From Saccharibacillus qingshengii (GTDB taxonomy: Bacteria; Bacillota; Bacilli; Paenibacillales; Paenibacillaceae), in the NCBI RefSeq assembly GCF_013185195.1, contig NZ_JAAZWC010000031.1:1-52276 (forward strand): 52,276 nucleotides of DNA. Direction: 5' to 3'. Under the pieces are notes generated by a model, which saw only the letters and a program-made list of their open reading frames with translations, ran no database searches and was not told the origin of the DNA. Below are positions 42,412-50,987 of the stretch, piece after piece. Every line of letters begins with the position of its first letter. Position 1 is the first letter of the stretch. Position numbers and translations under genes: made by a program.

Positions 42412-44085
42412 TTACTGCTGAATCGAAATTTCCGCGTACGGCTCCGAGCCTGTCGGCGACGGAACATACCCTTCCACTTTCTTCGAAGCGGCCAGAAGCG
42501 GCGTGGAGTGAACGAGCGGTACCCAAGGCGCGTCGTCGTGCACGATGACCTGCGCTTCTTCGTACAGCTTCGTGCGCTCTGCCTGTTCGGTCTCCTGCTG
42601 CGCTTTCACCAGCACTTCGTGCAGCGGATCGCTTGCGTATTGGCTGTAGTTGTTGCCGCCAATGGAGTCTTTGTCGAGCAGCGGGTAGAAGAAGTTGTCT
42701 GGGTCGCCGTTGTCGCCCGTCCAGCCGATGATAAACAGATCGTCTTTCTCGCCTTTGCTCAGGTCGTCGAGGTAAGTCGCCCATTCCGGCGATTCGATAT
42801 TGACCGTTACCCCGATCTCCGCGAAGCTGGCTTGAATGACTTCGGCGACTTTGCGGCCGTCCGGCATATAAGGACGGGATACCGGCATCGCATAGAAGGT
42901 CAGCGGCTGCTCGATGCCGTTCGCGTAACCGGCATCGGCCAGCAGCTTCTTGGCTTGTGCCAGATCGTACGGGTAATCTTCGATGGTGTCGTTATAGCCC
43001 CACAGGGACGGCGGAATCGGGTTCTTGGCCGGTTCGGCTTGTCCCGCGAAGAACGCGTCCACGATCCCCTGCTTGTCGACCGCGTGGCTGAGCGCGATCC
43101 GGACTTTCGGATCGTCGAACGGCTTCTTCGTGACGTTGAAGCCGAGATACGCCACGTTGAACGGAGGACGGTTGAACTTCTGCAGGTCCGGGTTGCTTTC
43201 CAGCGTCGCCAGATCGTCCGGGCTGAGATCTTCCATCATGTCGATCTCGCCGTTCTGCAGAGCGTTGAAGCGGGCCGTGTTGTCCGGGATCGAACGCACG
43301 ATAACCGAATCGACCTTCGGCAGACCTTCCTGCCAGTATTCCGGGTTCTTCTCAAGCGTAATGGAATCGCTTCTCTTCCATTCCTTGAAGACGAACGGGC
43401 CGGTTCCGACCGGGTTCGCTTTGAAATCGGCACCCGATTTCTCAACAGCGGCCGGGCTTGCGATCGAGAATGGAGGCATGGCCAGATTCTGCAGGAAAGG
43501 AGCCTGCGGCTGGTTCAGTACGAATACGACCGTCGAAGGATCCGAAGCCGTTACGCTCTTGATGACGCGGGCTTCTTCCGGTCCGAACATGGAATCGTAG
43601 TAGTCGAACGAATCGCCTTCGAACTTGAACTTGCTCTTCGTATCGTTCCAGCGGGTGAAGTTGAAGACCACCGCGTCGGCATTAAAGTCGGTACCGTCAT
43701 GGAACTTGACGCCTTCACGCAGTTTGAACGTGTACGTCAGGCCGTCGTCCGAGATTTCCCAGCTCTCCGCAAGAGCCGGTTCCACTTCGGTCGTGCCCGC
43801 TTTGTAAGCAAGCAGCGGATCGAATACCTGCTGCGCGATCTTCAGCGATTCGCCGTCGGTCACGATCGCCGGGTCCAGCGCGGCCGAATCGCCGCCGCGT
43901 CCCACGATCAACGTACCGCCGCTGCCACCGGCGGCAGGATCCGCAGCCGGTTCGGTCGAAGCCGCTTCGCCCGGTTCCGTAGAAGCCGCAGGTTCGGAAG
44001 TTCCGCTTCCGCCCCCTCCGCATGCTGCAAGAATCAATACCAGCGACAACATTAGAGTAAACAGCCAACCCATTCTTTTTCTCAT
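42412..44085 (-). CDS. dppA: peptide-type ABC transporter substrate-binding lipoprotein
   Basis: 557 residues. Lipobox LILAACGGGG (Cys near residue 22), Ser/Glu/Ala/Pro linker to about 60, then the SBP family 5 domain: LAESWEISDDGLTYTFKLREGVKFHDGTDFNADAVVFNF is the family signature, followed by ALSHAVDKQGIVDAFFAGQA, and VHSTPLLAASKKVEGYVPSP near the end. It captures peptides or similar ligands outside the membrane for DppBC. ATG 44085 has GGGGAGCG upstream; a TTG one codon earlier is less likely. Confidence 0.95.
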   Translation of the reverse strand: MRKRMGWLFTLMLSLVLILAACGGGGSGTSEPAASTEPGEAASTEPAADPAAGGSGGTLIVGRGGDSAALDPAIVTDGESLKIAQQVFDPLLAYKAGTTEVEPALAESWEISDDGLTYTFKLREGVKFHDGTDFNADAVVFNFTRWNDTKSKFKFEGDSFDYYDSMFGPEEARVIKSVTASDPSTVVFVLNQPQAPFLQNLAMPPFSIASPAAVEKSGADFKANPVGTGPFVFKEWKRSDSITLEKNPEYWQEGLPKVDSVIVRSIPDNTARFNALQNGEIDMMEDLSPDDLATLESNPDLQKFNRPPFNVAYLGFNVTKKPFDDPKVRIALSHAVDKQGIVDAFFAGQAEPAKNPIPPSLWGYNDTIEDYPYDLAQAKKLLADAGYANGIEQPLTFYAMPVSRPYMPDGRKVAEVIQASFAEIGVTVNIESPEWATYLDDLSKGEKDDLFIIGWTGDNGDPDNFFYPLLDKDSIGGNNYSQYASDPLHEVLVKAQQETEQAERTKLYEEAQVIVHDDAPWVPLVHSTPLLAASKKVEGYVPSPTGSEPYAEISIQQ

Positions 44086-44575
44086 CAACCGTACGCTCCC
44101 CTCAAGATCGCTTTAATGCCCGTGCACGCAGCCCGCCAAGCCCGACATTTTTTAATTATTATGTATAGGGGATGGTCTTTTCGGTAAGGGCTTCGTATCG
44201 AGTGAATTTAACTTACATGAACAGCGGTCGATTCGCAATATTTTTTTCGTTATTTCTTTCTATATGTAAAGTTTCATCACTCAAAGGGGTACAATTTGAA
44301 GATTTTTTCCTTCATATAGAGTGTAAAATCGAAACGTTTAGAAAATCTCATAAATTTTTTTTATCGACCTCTGTTCAATTGAAAGCGTAAAACATTCTTT
44401 GATAAACGGAGATGTTCACGCTCGGCCGAATCTCCAAATTTTACATTTTCCACAAACAGGATATCTGCCCTAATACCACTTCCCGGCTGCCGAATTCCGC
44501 CTTTTTTCATTTGGGACTTCCCAACTCTCCCGCTTCTGCGAACGTTCAATCCATAGATCCCAATCCGTCCAACGA
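44086..44575. other. AT-rich 490-bp region upstream of dppA
   Basis: Much more AT-rich than its surroundings up to 44480. It must contain the dppA promoter (minus strand; TATACAT/CATAAT near 44150-44165 is a candidate -10 with a weak -35) and the start of the divergent small membrane gene. No supported coding sequence. Confidence 0.45.
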
Positions 44576-44592
44576 AAAAGGAGGTCTGCCTT

Positions 44593-44868
44593 CTGCGTCT
44601 CACGCAACGCTTGATCGCTGTGGCCGTTCTGCTGCCGAGCGTCTGTGCCCTTTACCTGTTTGTCACTCCTCTCGATATTCGGCTGTACGGTTCCCAGTGG
44701 CTGCCCGGTTTCCTGCTTGCCCTGATCGGTTCGGCCTTTGGCCTGCGCTTCCTGTTCCCGCACCGCAAACAGTCTTTTGTATTCCGGATCGCGACATTTT
44801 TGTCTCTGGGCATCCTGGCGTTGTATGTGCTGTGGTTGACTCCGATCGCTTATTTGTTTGACACCTAG
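44593..44868 (+). CDS. small three-helix membrane protein with probable CTG start
   Basis: About 91 residues: LRLTQR then IAVAVLLPSVCALYLFV, WLPGFLLALIGSAFGLRFLF, and IATFLSLGILALYVLWL. AAAAAGGAGG at 44576-44584 leaves exactly 8 bases to a CTG at 44593; the first conventional start, TTG 44611, is 26 bases away, too far. CTG initiation would also include the two arginines that suit the first helix. No family recognised. A strong hairpin (ACACCTAGG.../...CAGGTGT, 44861-44892) overlaps the stop. Confidence 0.5.
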   Translation: MRLTQRLIAVAVLLPSVCALYLFVTPLDIRLYGSQWLPGFLLALIGSAFGLRFLFPHRKQSFVFRIATFLSLGILALYVLWLTPIAYLFDT

Positions 44869-44920
44869 GCCCATTCGCTGCGCCTCAGGTGTCAACGAAG
44901 CAACGATCGCAACGCCAACA

Positions 44921-44970
44921 AGACCGGAGCACGCTTCGCAAGAAGTCGGACTCCGGTCTGTTTTCTTTTA
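44921..44970 (+). terminator. terminator after the small membrane gene
   Basis: AGACCGGAG pairs with CTCCGGTCT (44951-44959) and runs into GTTTTCTTTT. Confidence 0.85.
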
Positions 44971-45000
44971 TAGACTCATTACGAACAGGAGGATCTTACG

Positions 45001-45714
45001 ATGAGAAAAAGCAAACCGGCTGCCGTCTATACCCTTATGCCGCTCACCGCTGTGCTCGCCGCATCCCTGTGCCTTGCTGGATGCGCTTCGGAGCGACCGG
45101 CTCCGGAAGCTGCGCAGTCTTCGCTCAAGGCCGATTCCCCGGCTTCCGATTCATCGCATACACCGGACGGGGACCGGGCCAAGCCGGATTACGAAGCGCC
45201 CAACATCGATCAGAGCCGCGCCCGGCACCGCCGGACATCGAATCCGGTACAGCCCGAATCACCAGATCTCTCCAGAGGTACGCCGGAGCATTGGGTCTAT
45301 GCCGACACCCACTCGCATCCTTACGAAGGCCAATTGGTTTCTTATCGAATGGACGGGGATCGTCTGGTCAGTCTCGATTTCAAACCGACAGCCGCCCTGA
45401 TCACCTCTACCAATCCGGCGAACATCATCACGATCGGCAGCGAAAACCTGAACAAGGTCTCGACGTTCCCGGTACGAAACGATCCCGATGAACTGGCTGC
45501 ATTGGACGATCGGCAGCTGCGGCATCTGAAGGCAGGCGGTCCCTATATCGTTTATCTCGACTCGTGGAGCAGCGGTTCGGATTCTTCTGTTATTGCGACG
45601 CAAGTCTCTACCATCTACTACGCCGAAGACGGTGAATTTCACAGTCTGGCCGACGATTCGACGTTCGATATCTGCACCGGCGTCTCCAATGAATGTCTGA
45701 AACTGACGAAGTAA
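45001..45714 (+). CDS. lipoprotein of unknown function
   Basis: 237 residues. Lipobox CLAGC (Cys near residue 27), a Pro/Ser/Asp linker to about 90, then a 145-residue beta-rich domain (EHWVYADTHSHPYEGQLVSYRMDGDRLVSLDFKP, IITIGSENLNK, YIVYLDSWSSGSDSSVIATQVSTIYYAEDG). Two cysteines near the end (FDICTGVSNECLK) could form a disulfide. CAGGAGG precedes the ATG. It converges on the FAD oxidoreductase gene. No family recognised. Confidence 0.78.
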   Translation: MRKSKPAAVYTLMPLTAVLAASLCLAGCASERPAPEAAQSSLKADSPASDSSHTPDGDRAKPDYEAPNIDQSRARHRRTSNPVQPESPDLSRGTPEHWVYADTHSHPYEGQLVSYRMDGDRLVSLDFKPTAALITSTNPANIITIGSENLNKVSTFPVRNDPDELAALDDRQLRHLKAGGPYIVYLDSWSSGSDSSVIATQVSTIYYAEDGEFHSLADDSTFDICTGVSNECLKLTK

Positions 45715-45743
45715 GCGGCGGCCTGCTTATTTTCTTCCGCCTG

Positions 45744-46913
45744 TTATCTTCCGCCCAGCGCTTTCTCCACCGCATAATCGTCCAGCGGCAGATCCGGTTC
45801 CAGACCCAGCGCAAGCTTCGCCAGCTGCCGGCCGAGAAACGGGCCCATCGTCAGTCCCGACGCGCCGAGGCCGTTGGCCGTAATCAGTCCTTCCCAGCCG
45901 GGAACCCGTCCGATCACGGGCAGAAAGCCCGGCGTAAACGGCCGGAATCCGACCCGCACCTCGCCAAGTTCGCCGCCAGCCAGCCCCGGAGCAAGCTCCA
46001 GCCCTTTGTTCAGCACTTCGTGTACGCCGCCCGCCGTGACGCGGATATCGCCCAGCTCCATTTCGTTCTCGTGCGTGGCGCCCACGACCATCCGGCCGTC
46101 TTCGAACGCCAGCAGATATTGATCCGTCGGCGGAATGACCACGGGCCACTGCCCGCTGTCCGGCCGATCCGGCATCCGCATATGCAGAATCTGCCCTTTC
46201 TGATACGTCACGCGGAAATCCAGGCCCAGCGGCCGCAGCAGCTCCCCCGCCCAGGCGCCCGCGCAGACGATTACCTCGTCCGCTTCCAGCCGCGCGCCGC
46301 CGACGGTAACGCCGGCGGCGCGTCTTGGCTGATCACCGTCTGCGCTTGCCGCCGCTTCCGTCTGCGCCGGATGCAGCACCGCTTCGCCTTCGCGCACCGT
46401 TACGCCGCCGCGCTGCGCCGCCGACACAAGCGCATCCCGCAGGGCGCGCCCGTCTACCCGGGCCGCTCCGCTTACGCGGACCGCCTGGTAGTCCCCGCCC
46501 AGCAGCGGGAACCCTTCCTGTACCTGTTCGCTGCCCAGCACCTCGATCTCTCCGATCTCCGGCGCGTCTTCGCGCCGCTTCACGGCCCGTTCGCGCATCT
46601 GCCCGATCTTGGCCGGATCGGAATGCAGACTGAGCGCTCCGACGCGCGCATATCCGGTCTCGCTCTCGCCCAGCCGGTGCAGTTCTTCCGTCAATTCGGC
46701 GTAATAACGCGCTCCGCCCCGGGCGAGCCGGTACCAGGCCTGATTGCGCCGCTGCGACAGCCACGGACAGATAATGCCGGCTGCCGCGTCGGTCGCCCGG
46801 CCGGGATGCCGGGCGTCGACCAGAGTCACCTGTACGTCCGCACCCAGGCGCGACAAATGGTAAGCCGCCGAAGCCCCGAGAATCCCGGAGCCGACAACAA
46901 TAATTTTTTTCAT
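45744..46913 (-). CDS. FAD-dependent D-amino-acid/glycine oxidase-type enzyme
   Basis: 389 residues. Rossmann FAD site KKIIVVGSGILGASAAYHLSRLG at the amino terminus, ATDAAAGIICPW shortly after, EVIVCAGAWAGELL (second FAD block), and carboxy-terminal FRPFTPGFLPVIGRVPGWEGLITANGLGASGLTMGPFLG, characteristic of the DAO family (glycine oxidase, D-amino-acid dehydrogenase). It likely oxidises an amine or D-amino acid. There is no ThiGS context, so a role in thiamin synthesis is not implied. AAAGGAAT before ATG. Monocistronic. Confidence 0.9.
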   Translation of the reverse strand: MKKIIVVGSGILGASAAYHLSRLGADVQVTLVDARHPGRATDAAAGIICPWLSQRRNQAWYRLARGGARYYAELTEELHRLGESETGYARVGALSLHSDPAKIGQMRERAVKRREDAPEIGEIEVLGSEQVQEGFPLLGGDYQAVRVSGAARVDGRALRDALVSAAQRGGVTVREGEAVLHPAQTEAAASADGDQPRRAAGVTVGGARLEADEVIVCAGAWAGELLRPLGLDFRVTYQKGQILHMRMPDRPDSGQWPVVIPPTDQYLLAFEDGRMVVGATHENEMELGDIRVTAGGVHEVLNKGLELAPGLAGGELGEVRVGFRPFTPGFLPVIGRVPGWEGLITANGLGASGLTMGPFLGRQLAKLALGLEPDLPLDDYAVEKALGGR

Positions 46914-47213
46914 GGGATATGATTCCTTTCCGTATCCGTAAATCCGGGTTGTTCAGACCTTCTCCATTCTACCACCCGAAGCCCCCGGATACCGAGAACG
47001 GACCCAAAACGTTTCGCTTCGGCGGCGGTCGGGCTTCTTTTTGCGGATATCATATTGTTGGCTAACTGAATTAGATATCCGGTTCTAAGATAAGTCTATC
47101 TCTTCGGGCCCTTCTCTCCCAAGACACGTAGGCTTTCCCCCACTTCTGCAGTTCCTCCTCCACGATTGTCGACGATTCGCCATGTATTCCTATCCCAAAG
47201 GAGCGATTCCCCT
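46914..47213. other. 300-bp divergent intergenic region
   Basis: Contains an 8-bp inverted repeat CGGATATC (47044-47051) / GATATCCG (47074-47081) flanking an AT-rich loop that could be an operator or promoter region for the gene at 47214. Nothing coding is supported. Confidence 0.4.
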
Positions 47214-47540
47214 ATGTCCACCACGCCCGGTTCCCTGCAGGCCCTGATTGCGCATCCCCTTACCCTCGAACAAATTCTACAGTTCCAAGTGAATAACCGG
47301 ATCTCTGCCGTGATTCCGATCCGTTTGGACGAAATCTCGACCCTCACTCCCGAAGAACTGTCCGACCATCTCTCGCTTAAGCTCGTCGACAGCGACCTGC
47401 TGACGGATGTGCAATACGAACGTGCCGGTATCCAAGACGAAGAGACCGTTCTGCTGCACGTATCCGGAGAGACGACGCTGCTGCTCGAGACGCTGGAGCT
47501 GTTGACGACGTATGCGGAAGACGAGGAAGAGTTCGAGTAA
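47214..47540 (+). CDS. small acidic protein of unknown function
   Basis: 108 residues. Start ATG 47214 has AAAGGAG 10 bases upstream; an ATG 48 bases earlier has none. The product is helical and acidic (LTLEQILQFQVNNRISAVIPIRLDEISTLTPEELSDHLSLKLVDSD) with the end LLTTYAEDEEEFE. No signal peptide. No family recognised. Confidence 0.65.
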   Translation: MSTTPGSLQALIAHPLTLEQILQFQVNNRISAVIPIRLDEISTLTPEELSDHLSLKLVDSDLLTDVQYERAGIQDEETVLLHVSGETTLLLETLELLTTYAEDEEEFE

Positions 47541-47583
47541 AAGGACGGACAGGATCGCATTCATACCGTCTTATAAAAAAGAT

Positions 47584-47621
47584 AAAGCGTCTGCTCCGGT
47601 TGATTGGGGCAGACGCTTTTT
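47584..47621. terminator. terminator between convergent genes
   Basis: AAAGCGTCTGCTCC pairs with GGGGCAGACGCTTT (one G-T type mismatch) and has T-runs outward on the plus strand; serves the gene at 47214 and possibly the convergent lipoprotein gene. Confidence 0.85.
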
Positions 47622-47641
47622 GGTGTGAAGAAGAGCCACTC

Positions 47642-48085
47642 TCAGTCCCGCACCCGCACTTTCAACGCATATAAGGCCGAACCTTCCATCCATTCTCCAT
47701 TGATGCCGTATACATATTCGCCCGGCTGATCCGGGATGTCGAAGCTCGCTTCCGTCGATTCGATCTCCTTAAATTGGGAGGAACCGGTCATCAGCCGTAC
47801 CCTGATCTTGTCAGGAGCTTCCGGGGCAAAAGACAAAACAATCTTGGAGCCGGCGGGTACGGTTACCGCTTCTTCGTCCGCCATAGACTCCCTCGGCCCT
47901 CCGTACGTCATCTCTCCGCCCCAGTTATACGTGGAGATTTCGGTGGGCACATCGACCTCCGAACCGCTTCCGCTGCCTGCGACTGCGCTCAATTCCGGCG
48001 GTTCGCGCAGAGGCTCCGGCACGGAGCAGGCGCTCAGGGACAAGGCTGCAAGCAGCAGCGCAGACCCTATGGTTTTCTTGAACAT
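47642..48085 (-). CDS. small lipoprotein with Ig-like domain
   Basis: 147 residues from ATG 48085 (AAGGAG 14 bases upstream); a GTG at 48100 overlaps the ribosome site and is less likely. Signal peptide with lipobox LSAC, Ser/Gly linker (SAVAGSGSGSEVDVP), then a beta sandwich: VPAGSKIVLSFAPEAPDKIRVRLMTGSSQFKEIE, FDIPDQPGEYVYGINGEW, ALYALKVRVRD. It looks like a small extracellular Ig-type fold. Function unknown. Confidence 0.75.
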   Translation of the reverse strand: MFKKTIGSALLLAALSLSACSVPEPLREPPELSAVAGSGSGSEVDVPTEISTYNWGGEMTYGGPRESMADEEAVTVPAGSKIVLSFAPEAPDKIRVRLMTGSSQFKEIESTEASFDIPDQPGEYVYGINGEWMEGSALYALKVRVRD

Positions 48086-48237
48086 TCGAATCTTATTCAC
48101 TCCTTCATGACCGGGATCTATCGATTCGTCCGGCTTACCGGTTCTTGTCTAGACGATGGGAGAAAAGGATTTGTAGCCAAAGCAGGGAATTTAGGGGATA
48201 AGAAAAAATTTCCGCACTTTATACAAGGAGTACAAAA

Positions 48238-48582
48238 ATGAAAAAGAAGCGTATGCGAGGCGGGCTGTTAATTGTATTGATCCTCGCCTTACTGGGAGCG
48301 GCTCTGCTGTACATCGTTCCGGATCAGCAGGAGCAAAATATCGCCGCGGCTTTTGCTTTGCACTATGTCGAAGAACATTACGAAGATCCCGAGGGGTTAA
48401 AAGTCTTGGAAACCTGTCACCCTTTCTTCGGAAGCGGCATGCACGAAGTAACCCTGCTGGATGCCAAGCACAATCCTTATTATCTGTACGTCAAAATAGG
48501 CCCCCGCCGCTCGCTGACTTCGATCGAAGACAGCACCTCTTACATACGGGACAGGGACTATCAATTTGGCTGTAAGCGGTGA
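48238..48582 (+). CDS. membrane-anchored small extracytoplasmic protein
   Basis: 114 residues. Basic start MKKKRMRGG, one helix (LLIVLILALLGAALLYIV), then an outer domain of about 85 residues (NIAAAFALHYVEEHYEDPEGLKVLETCHPFFGSGMHEVTLLDAKHNPYYLYVKIGP) typical of short PepSY/YfjL-like Bacillales proteins that handle sequence 'EEHY..D'. Cys at both ends of the domain (ETCH, FGCKR) may pair. ACAAGGAG before ATG. Function unknown. Confidence 0.7.
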   Translation: MKKKRMRGGLLIVLILALLGAALLYIVPDQQEQNIAAAFALHYVEEHYEDPEGLKVLETCHPFFGSGMHEVTLLDAKHNPYYLYVKIGPRRSLTSIEDSTSYIRDRDYQFGCKR

Positions 48583-48708
48583 TTATTCTAAGCTTCGTTT
48601 CACTAACCCGCCTACGGGTAAGGTGTCTCTAACTGCCTCTCTATCTGGCACCCTTTATTCCCGATCCTTTGATCCGTACGCCAGTCCCACATCGAGAGGA
48701 GAACGACC

Positions 48709-49935
48709 ATGTCCACACGAACAGTACTCATTTCCGGAGGAAGCATTGCCGGCCTCAGCGCAGCATACTGGTTGAGCCAAGCCGGCTGGACCGTAACCGT
48801 TCTCGAACGCGCCGAAGCTTTCCGGGATGGCGGACAAAATATCGACGTACGCGGCCTGGGCCGTGAAGTATTAGCCAAAATGGGACTCGAAGACCAAGTG
48901 CGCGCCCAAACGACGACCGAAGAAGGCACCGCGTTCGTCGACGACAAAGGTCGCACCGTCGGGGCTTTCCCGGTCCCGGGGACGGACGGTCTGACCGCCG
49001 AGCTGGAGATCCTGCGCGGAGACCTGGCCCGCCTCATTCTGGAGGCGCTTCCGCCTGAAGTCTCGATCCGCTTCGGAGACTGGATCGAGCACGTGCACAA
49101 CCAGGAGGAGAGCGTCGAAGTCGATCTGCATTCCGGCCAAAAAGAAACCTACGACCTGCTCATCATCGCCGAAGGCGTCCGGTCGAGAACGCGGGACAGC
49201 GTGTTCGCAGGCGGCGTCTCCCGGCGCGAACTGGGTCTGAACATCGCTTACGGCACGATCGAACGCACCGCCGAAGACGACCGCTGGTGGCGCTGGTACA
49301 CGGCTCCGGATCGACGCCAGGTATCGCTGCGCCCGGACAATCAGGGCACGATTCGCGCCATGCTGGCTTTTACGAGCAAAGACCGGAACTTCGCCTCCCT
49401 GCCGCCGGACCAGGCCCGCGCCGAACTGCGACGCGTCTTCGAAGGCGCCGGCTGGCAGACGCAGCGCGTCGTCGACGGCTTCGCCACTTCACAGGACGTC
49501 TACTTCGACTATTTGACGCAGATCCTGATGACCCGCTGGTCTACAGGCCGGACCTGCGTCATGGGCGACGCCGCCTGGTGCGTCACGCCGATCGGAGGCG
49601 GCGGTTCGTCGCTTGCGCTGATCGGCGGATACGTGCTGGCCTCGTTCCTCTCGCAGGCTCCGCCGCAGGAATCCGGTACTCGGCAATCCGGCGACCTGCA
49701 GCCTTATCTCGAACAGTATGAGCAGTGGATGCGCCCGCTGATCGACAAAGCCCAGCAGCTGCCTCCCGGAGTGCCCAACCTCGTCTATCCCAAAACCAGA
49801 ATCGGAGTCGGCACCATCCGCACCCTGATCCGGATCGCCAGCCTCGGCCCCGTCCGCAAAGTCGCTTCCCGCTTCAATCCGGTTGCCAAGAAGCAGCAGG
49901 AACTGCCGGAGATTCGGTTGGTGCAGCGGGTTTGA
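48709..49935 (+). CDS. FAD-dependent monooxygenase (PHBH/TetX-like)
   Basis: 408 residues, group A flavoprotein hydroxylase. GxGxxG variant VLISGGSIAGLSAAYWLSQAGWTVTVLERA, then RGDLARLILEALP (the 'xxRxxL' NADPH/FAD motif), LLIIAEGVRSRTRD (DG motif region, here AEG), and the second FAD motif TCVMGDAAWCVTPIGGGGSSLALIGGYVLA. Such enzymes hydroxylate aromatic or polyketide substrates, including antibiotics. AGAGGAG before ATG. No regulator adjoins it. A TetX-like role cannot be shown from sequence alone. Confidence 0.92.
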   Translation: MSTRTVLISGGSIAGLSAAYWLSQAGWTVTVLERAEAFRDGGQNIDVRGLGREVLAKMGLEDQVRAQTTTEEGTAFVDDKGRTVGAFPVPGTDGLTAELEILRGDLARLILEALPPEVSIRFGDWIEHVHNQEESVEVDLHSGQKETYDLLIIAEGVRSRTRDSVFAGGVSRRELGLNIAYGTIERTAEDDRWWRWYTAPDRRQVSLRPDNQGTIRAMLAFTSKDRNFASLPPDQARAELRRVFEGAGWQTQRVVDGFATSQDVYFDYLTQILMTRWSTGRTCVMGDAAWCVTPIGGGGSSLALIGGYVLASFLSQAPPQESGTRQSGDLQPYLEQYEQWMRPLIDKAQQLPPGVPNLVYPKTRIGVGTIRTLIRIASLGPVRKVASRFNPVAKKQQELPEIRLVQRV

Positions 49936-49981
49936 GGTAAGGAGTGGACTTGAGGTGAGGAATGGGAGTTGAAGTTCATTT

Positions 49982-50326
49982 ATGAAAAAAAGTGAAAAAT
50001 CAGCGGCTGTATTTATCGTTGGCCTGCTGCTGTATGGGGTTATCGAATTCGCCATTTTTATCACAGGCCATGTCGGTTCGTTCAACAGCATCCGACGGGT
50101 AATCGCCGATGCTCCTCAACTTGTATGGCGCAGCGAAACTTTGGCTTATGCCGCTACCGAGAACATCCAGGCCGGCGAACTAGAACCTCTTGATCATGAA
50201 ACTCATGCCGATCTGGTCGTGTACAAACTTGCGACCGCCCCAGATAATCCGCCTTATGTATACGTGTATAAGAGCAGCGGAACTTATTTTAAATATCGGA
50301 TTCCCAGAGCCGCCTGGTCGATGTGA
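49982..50326 (+). CDS. membrane-anchored small extracytoplasmic protein
   Basis: 114 residues. One amino-terminal helix (AAVFIVGLLLYGVIEFAIFI) then a beta-rich outer part (PQLVWRSETLAYAATENIQAGELEP, ADLVVYKLATAPDNPPYVYVYKSSGTYFKYRIP). Layout parallels the protein at 48238 (anchor plus about 85-residue domain). GGGAG lies upstream. Function unknown. Confidence 0.65.
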   Translation: MKKSEKSAAVFIVGLLLYGVIEFAIFITGHVGSFNSIRRVIADAPQLVWRSETLAYAATENIQAGELEPLDHETHADLVVYKLATAPDNPPYVYVYKSSGTYFKYRIPRAAWSM

Positions 50327-50426
50327 ATTTTGGGTGATAGAATAAGAATAGAAGTGCAGAATACACCCCTTACATCCTAAGCTTACGATCTGAATATGAA
50401 TTGAAATAAATCTTAGGATTGGAGTT

Positions 50427-50708
50427 ATGCGAATGTTGTACTGGGCATTTCCGGGCTTAAACCCTTTGCTGCCGACCTTTTTACTTTGTCCTTTGCTTGC
50501 AATTGTATTTGGTATGGTATGCCGTTATCTCAGATTGAACGCAGTGTGGCCTATTTTACTTAGTCTCCTTCTTCCGGTTCTTTTTATCTTTACTACCTTG
50601 CAGACGCTCCAATCCAATATAGGCACTTGGCTGCTATACGGTATCGTCTATGCTCTTCTGTCTTTTGGAGCATACAAGCTTTCTAACCTCGCAAAGAAAA
50701 CCGCTTAG
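50427..50708 (+). CDS. DUF2651/YbeF-like small membrane protein
   Basis: 93 residues, three hydrophobic segments (LPTFLLCPLLAIVFGMVCRYL, WPILLSLLLPVLFIFTTL, WLLYGIVYALLSFGAYKL). Resembles the DUF2651 family of Bacillales (YbeF). TTGGAG precedes the ATG; a second ATG two codons later is also possible. Followed by a terminator. Confidence 0.7.
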   Translation: MRMLYWAFPGLNPLLPTFLLCPLLAIVFGMVCRYLRLNAVWPILLSLLLPVLFIFTTLQTLQSNIGTWLLYGIVYALLSFGAYKLSNLAKKTA

Positions 50709-50721
50709 ACCCAGGTCGGCG

Positions 50722-50778
50722 AATCGGACACAGAAATGTTCTGCTCAACGTAGAACCCTTCTGTGTCCGATTTGTTTT
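50722..50778 (+). terminator. terminator after the DUF2651-like gene
   Basis: A perfect 14-base repeat, AATCGGACACAGAA (50722-50735) and TTCTGTGTCCGATT (50759-50772), followed by TGTTTTG. Confidence 0.85.
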
Positions 50779-50987
50779 GCAGCTCCAATCCGCTTCACTA
50801 TAATCACACTACTCAATAATCTCCTGCAGCCAAACCTCGCACAACCTTCTGTCTTCGTACGTCTGTAAGTCCTATTCATAGCAAGGAGAAGCTTCACTGC
50901 ATTTGGGTAAAATAAGAGTAGACCGACTCATCGGCGAATGGGAACCAGCCTCTGCTCAAATTGATGATTCGGTAAAGGAGAATGACA

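Noticed and set aside
42295-44055. A 586-codon plus-strand frame opposite dppA
   Set aside because: Shadow of the substrate-binding protein gene; no ribosome site.
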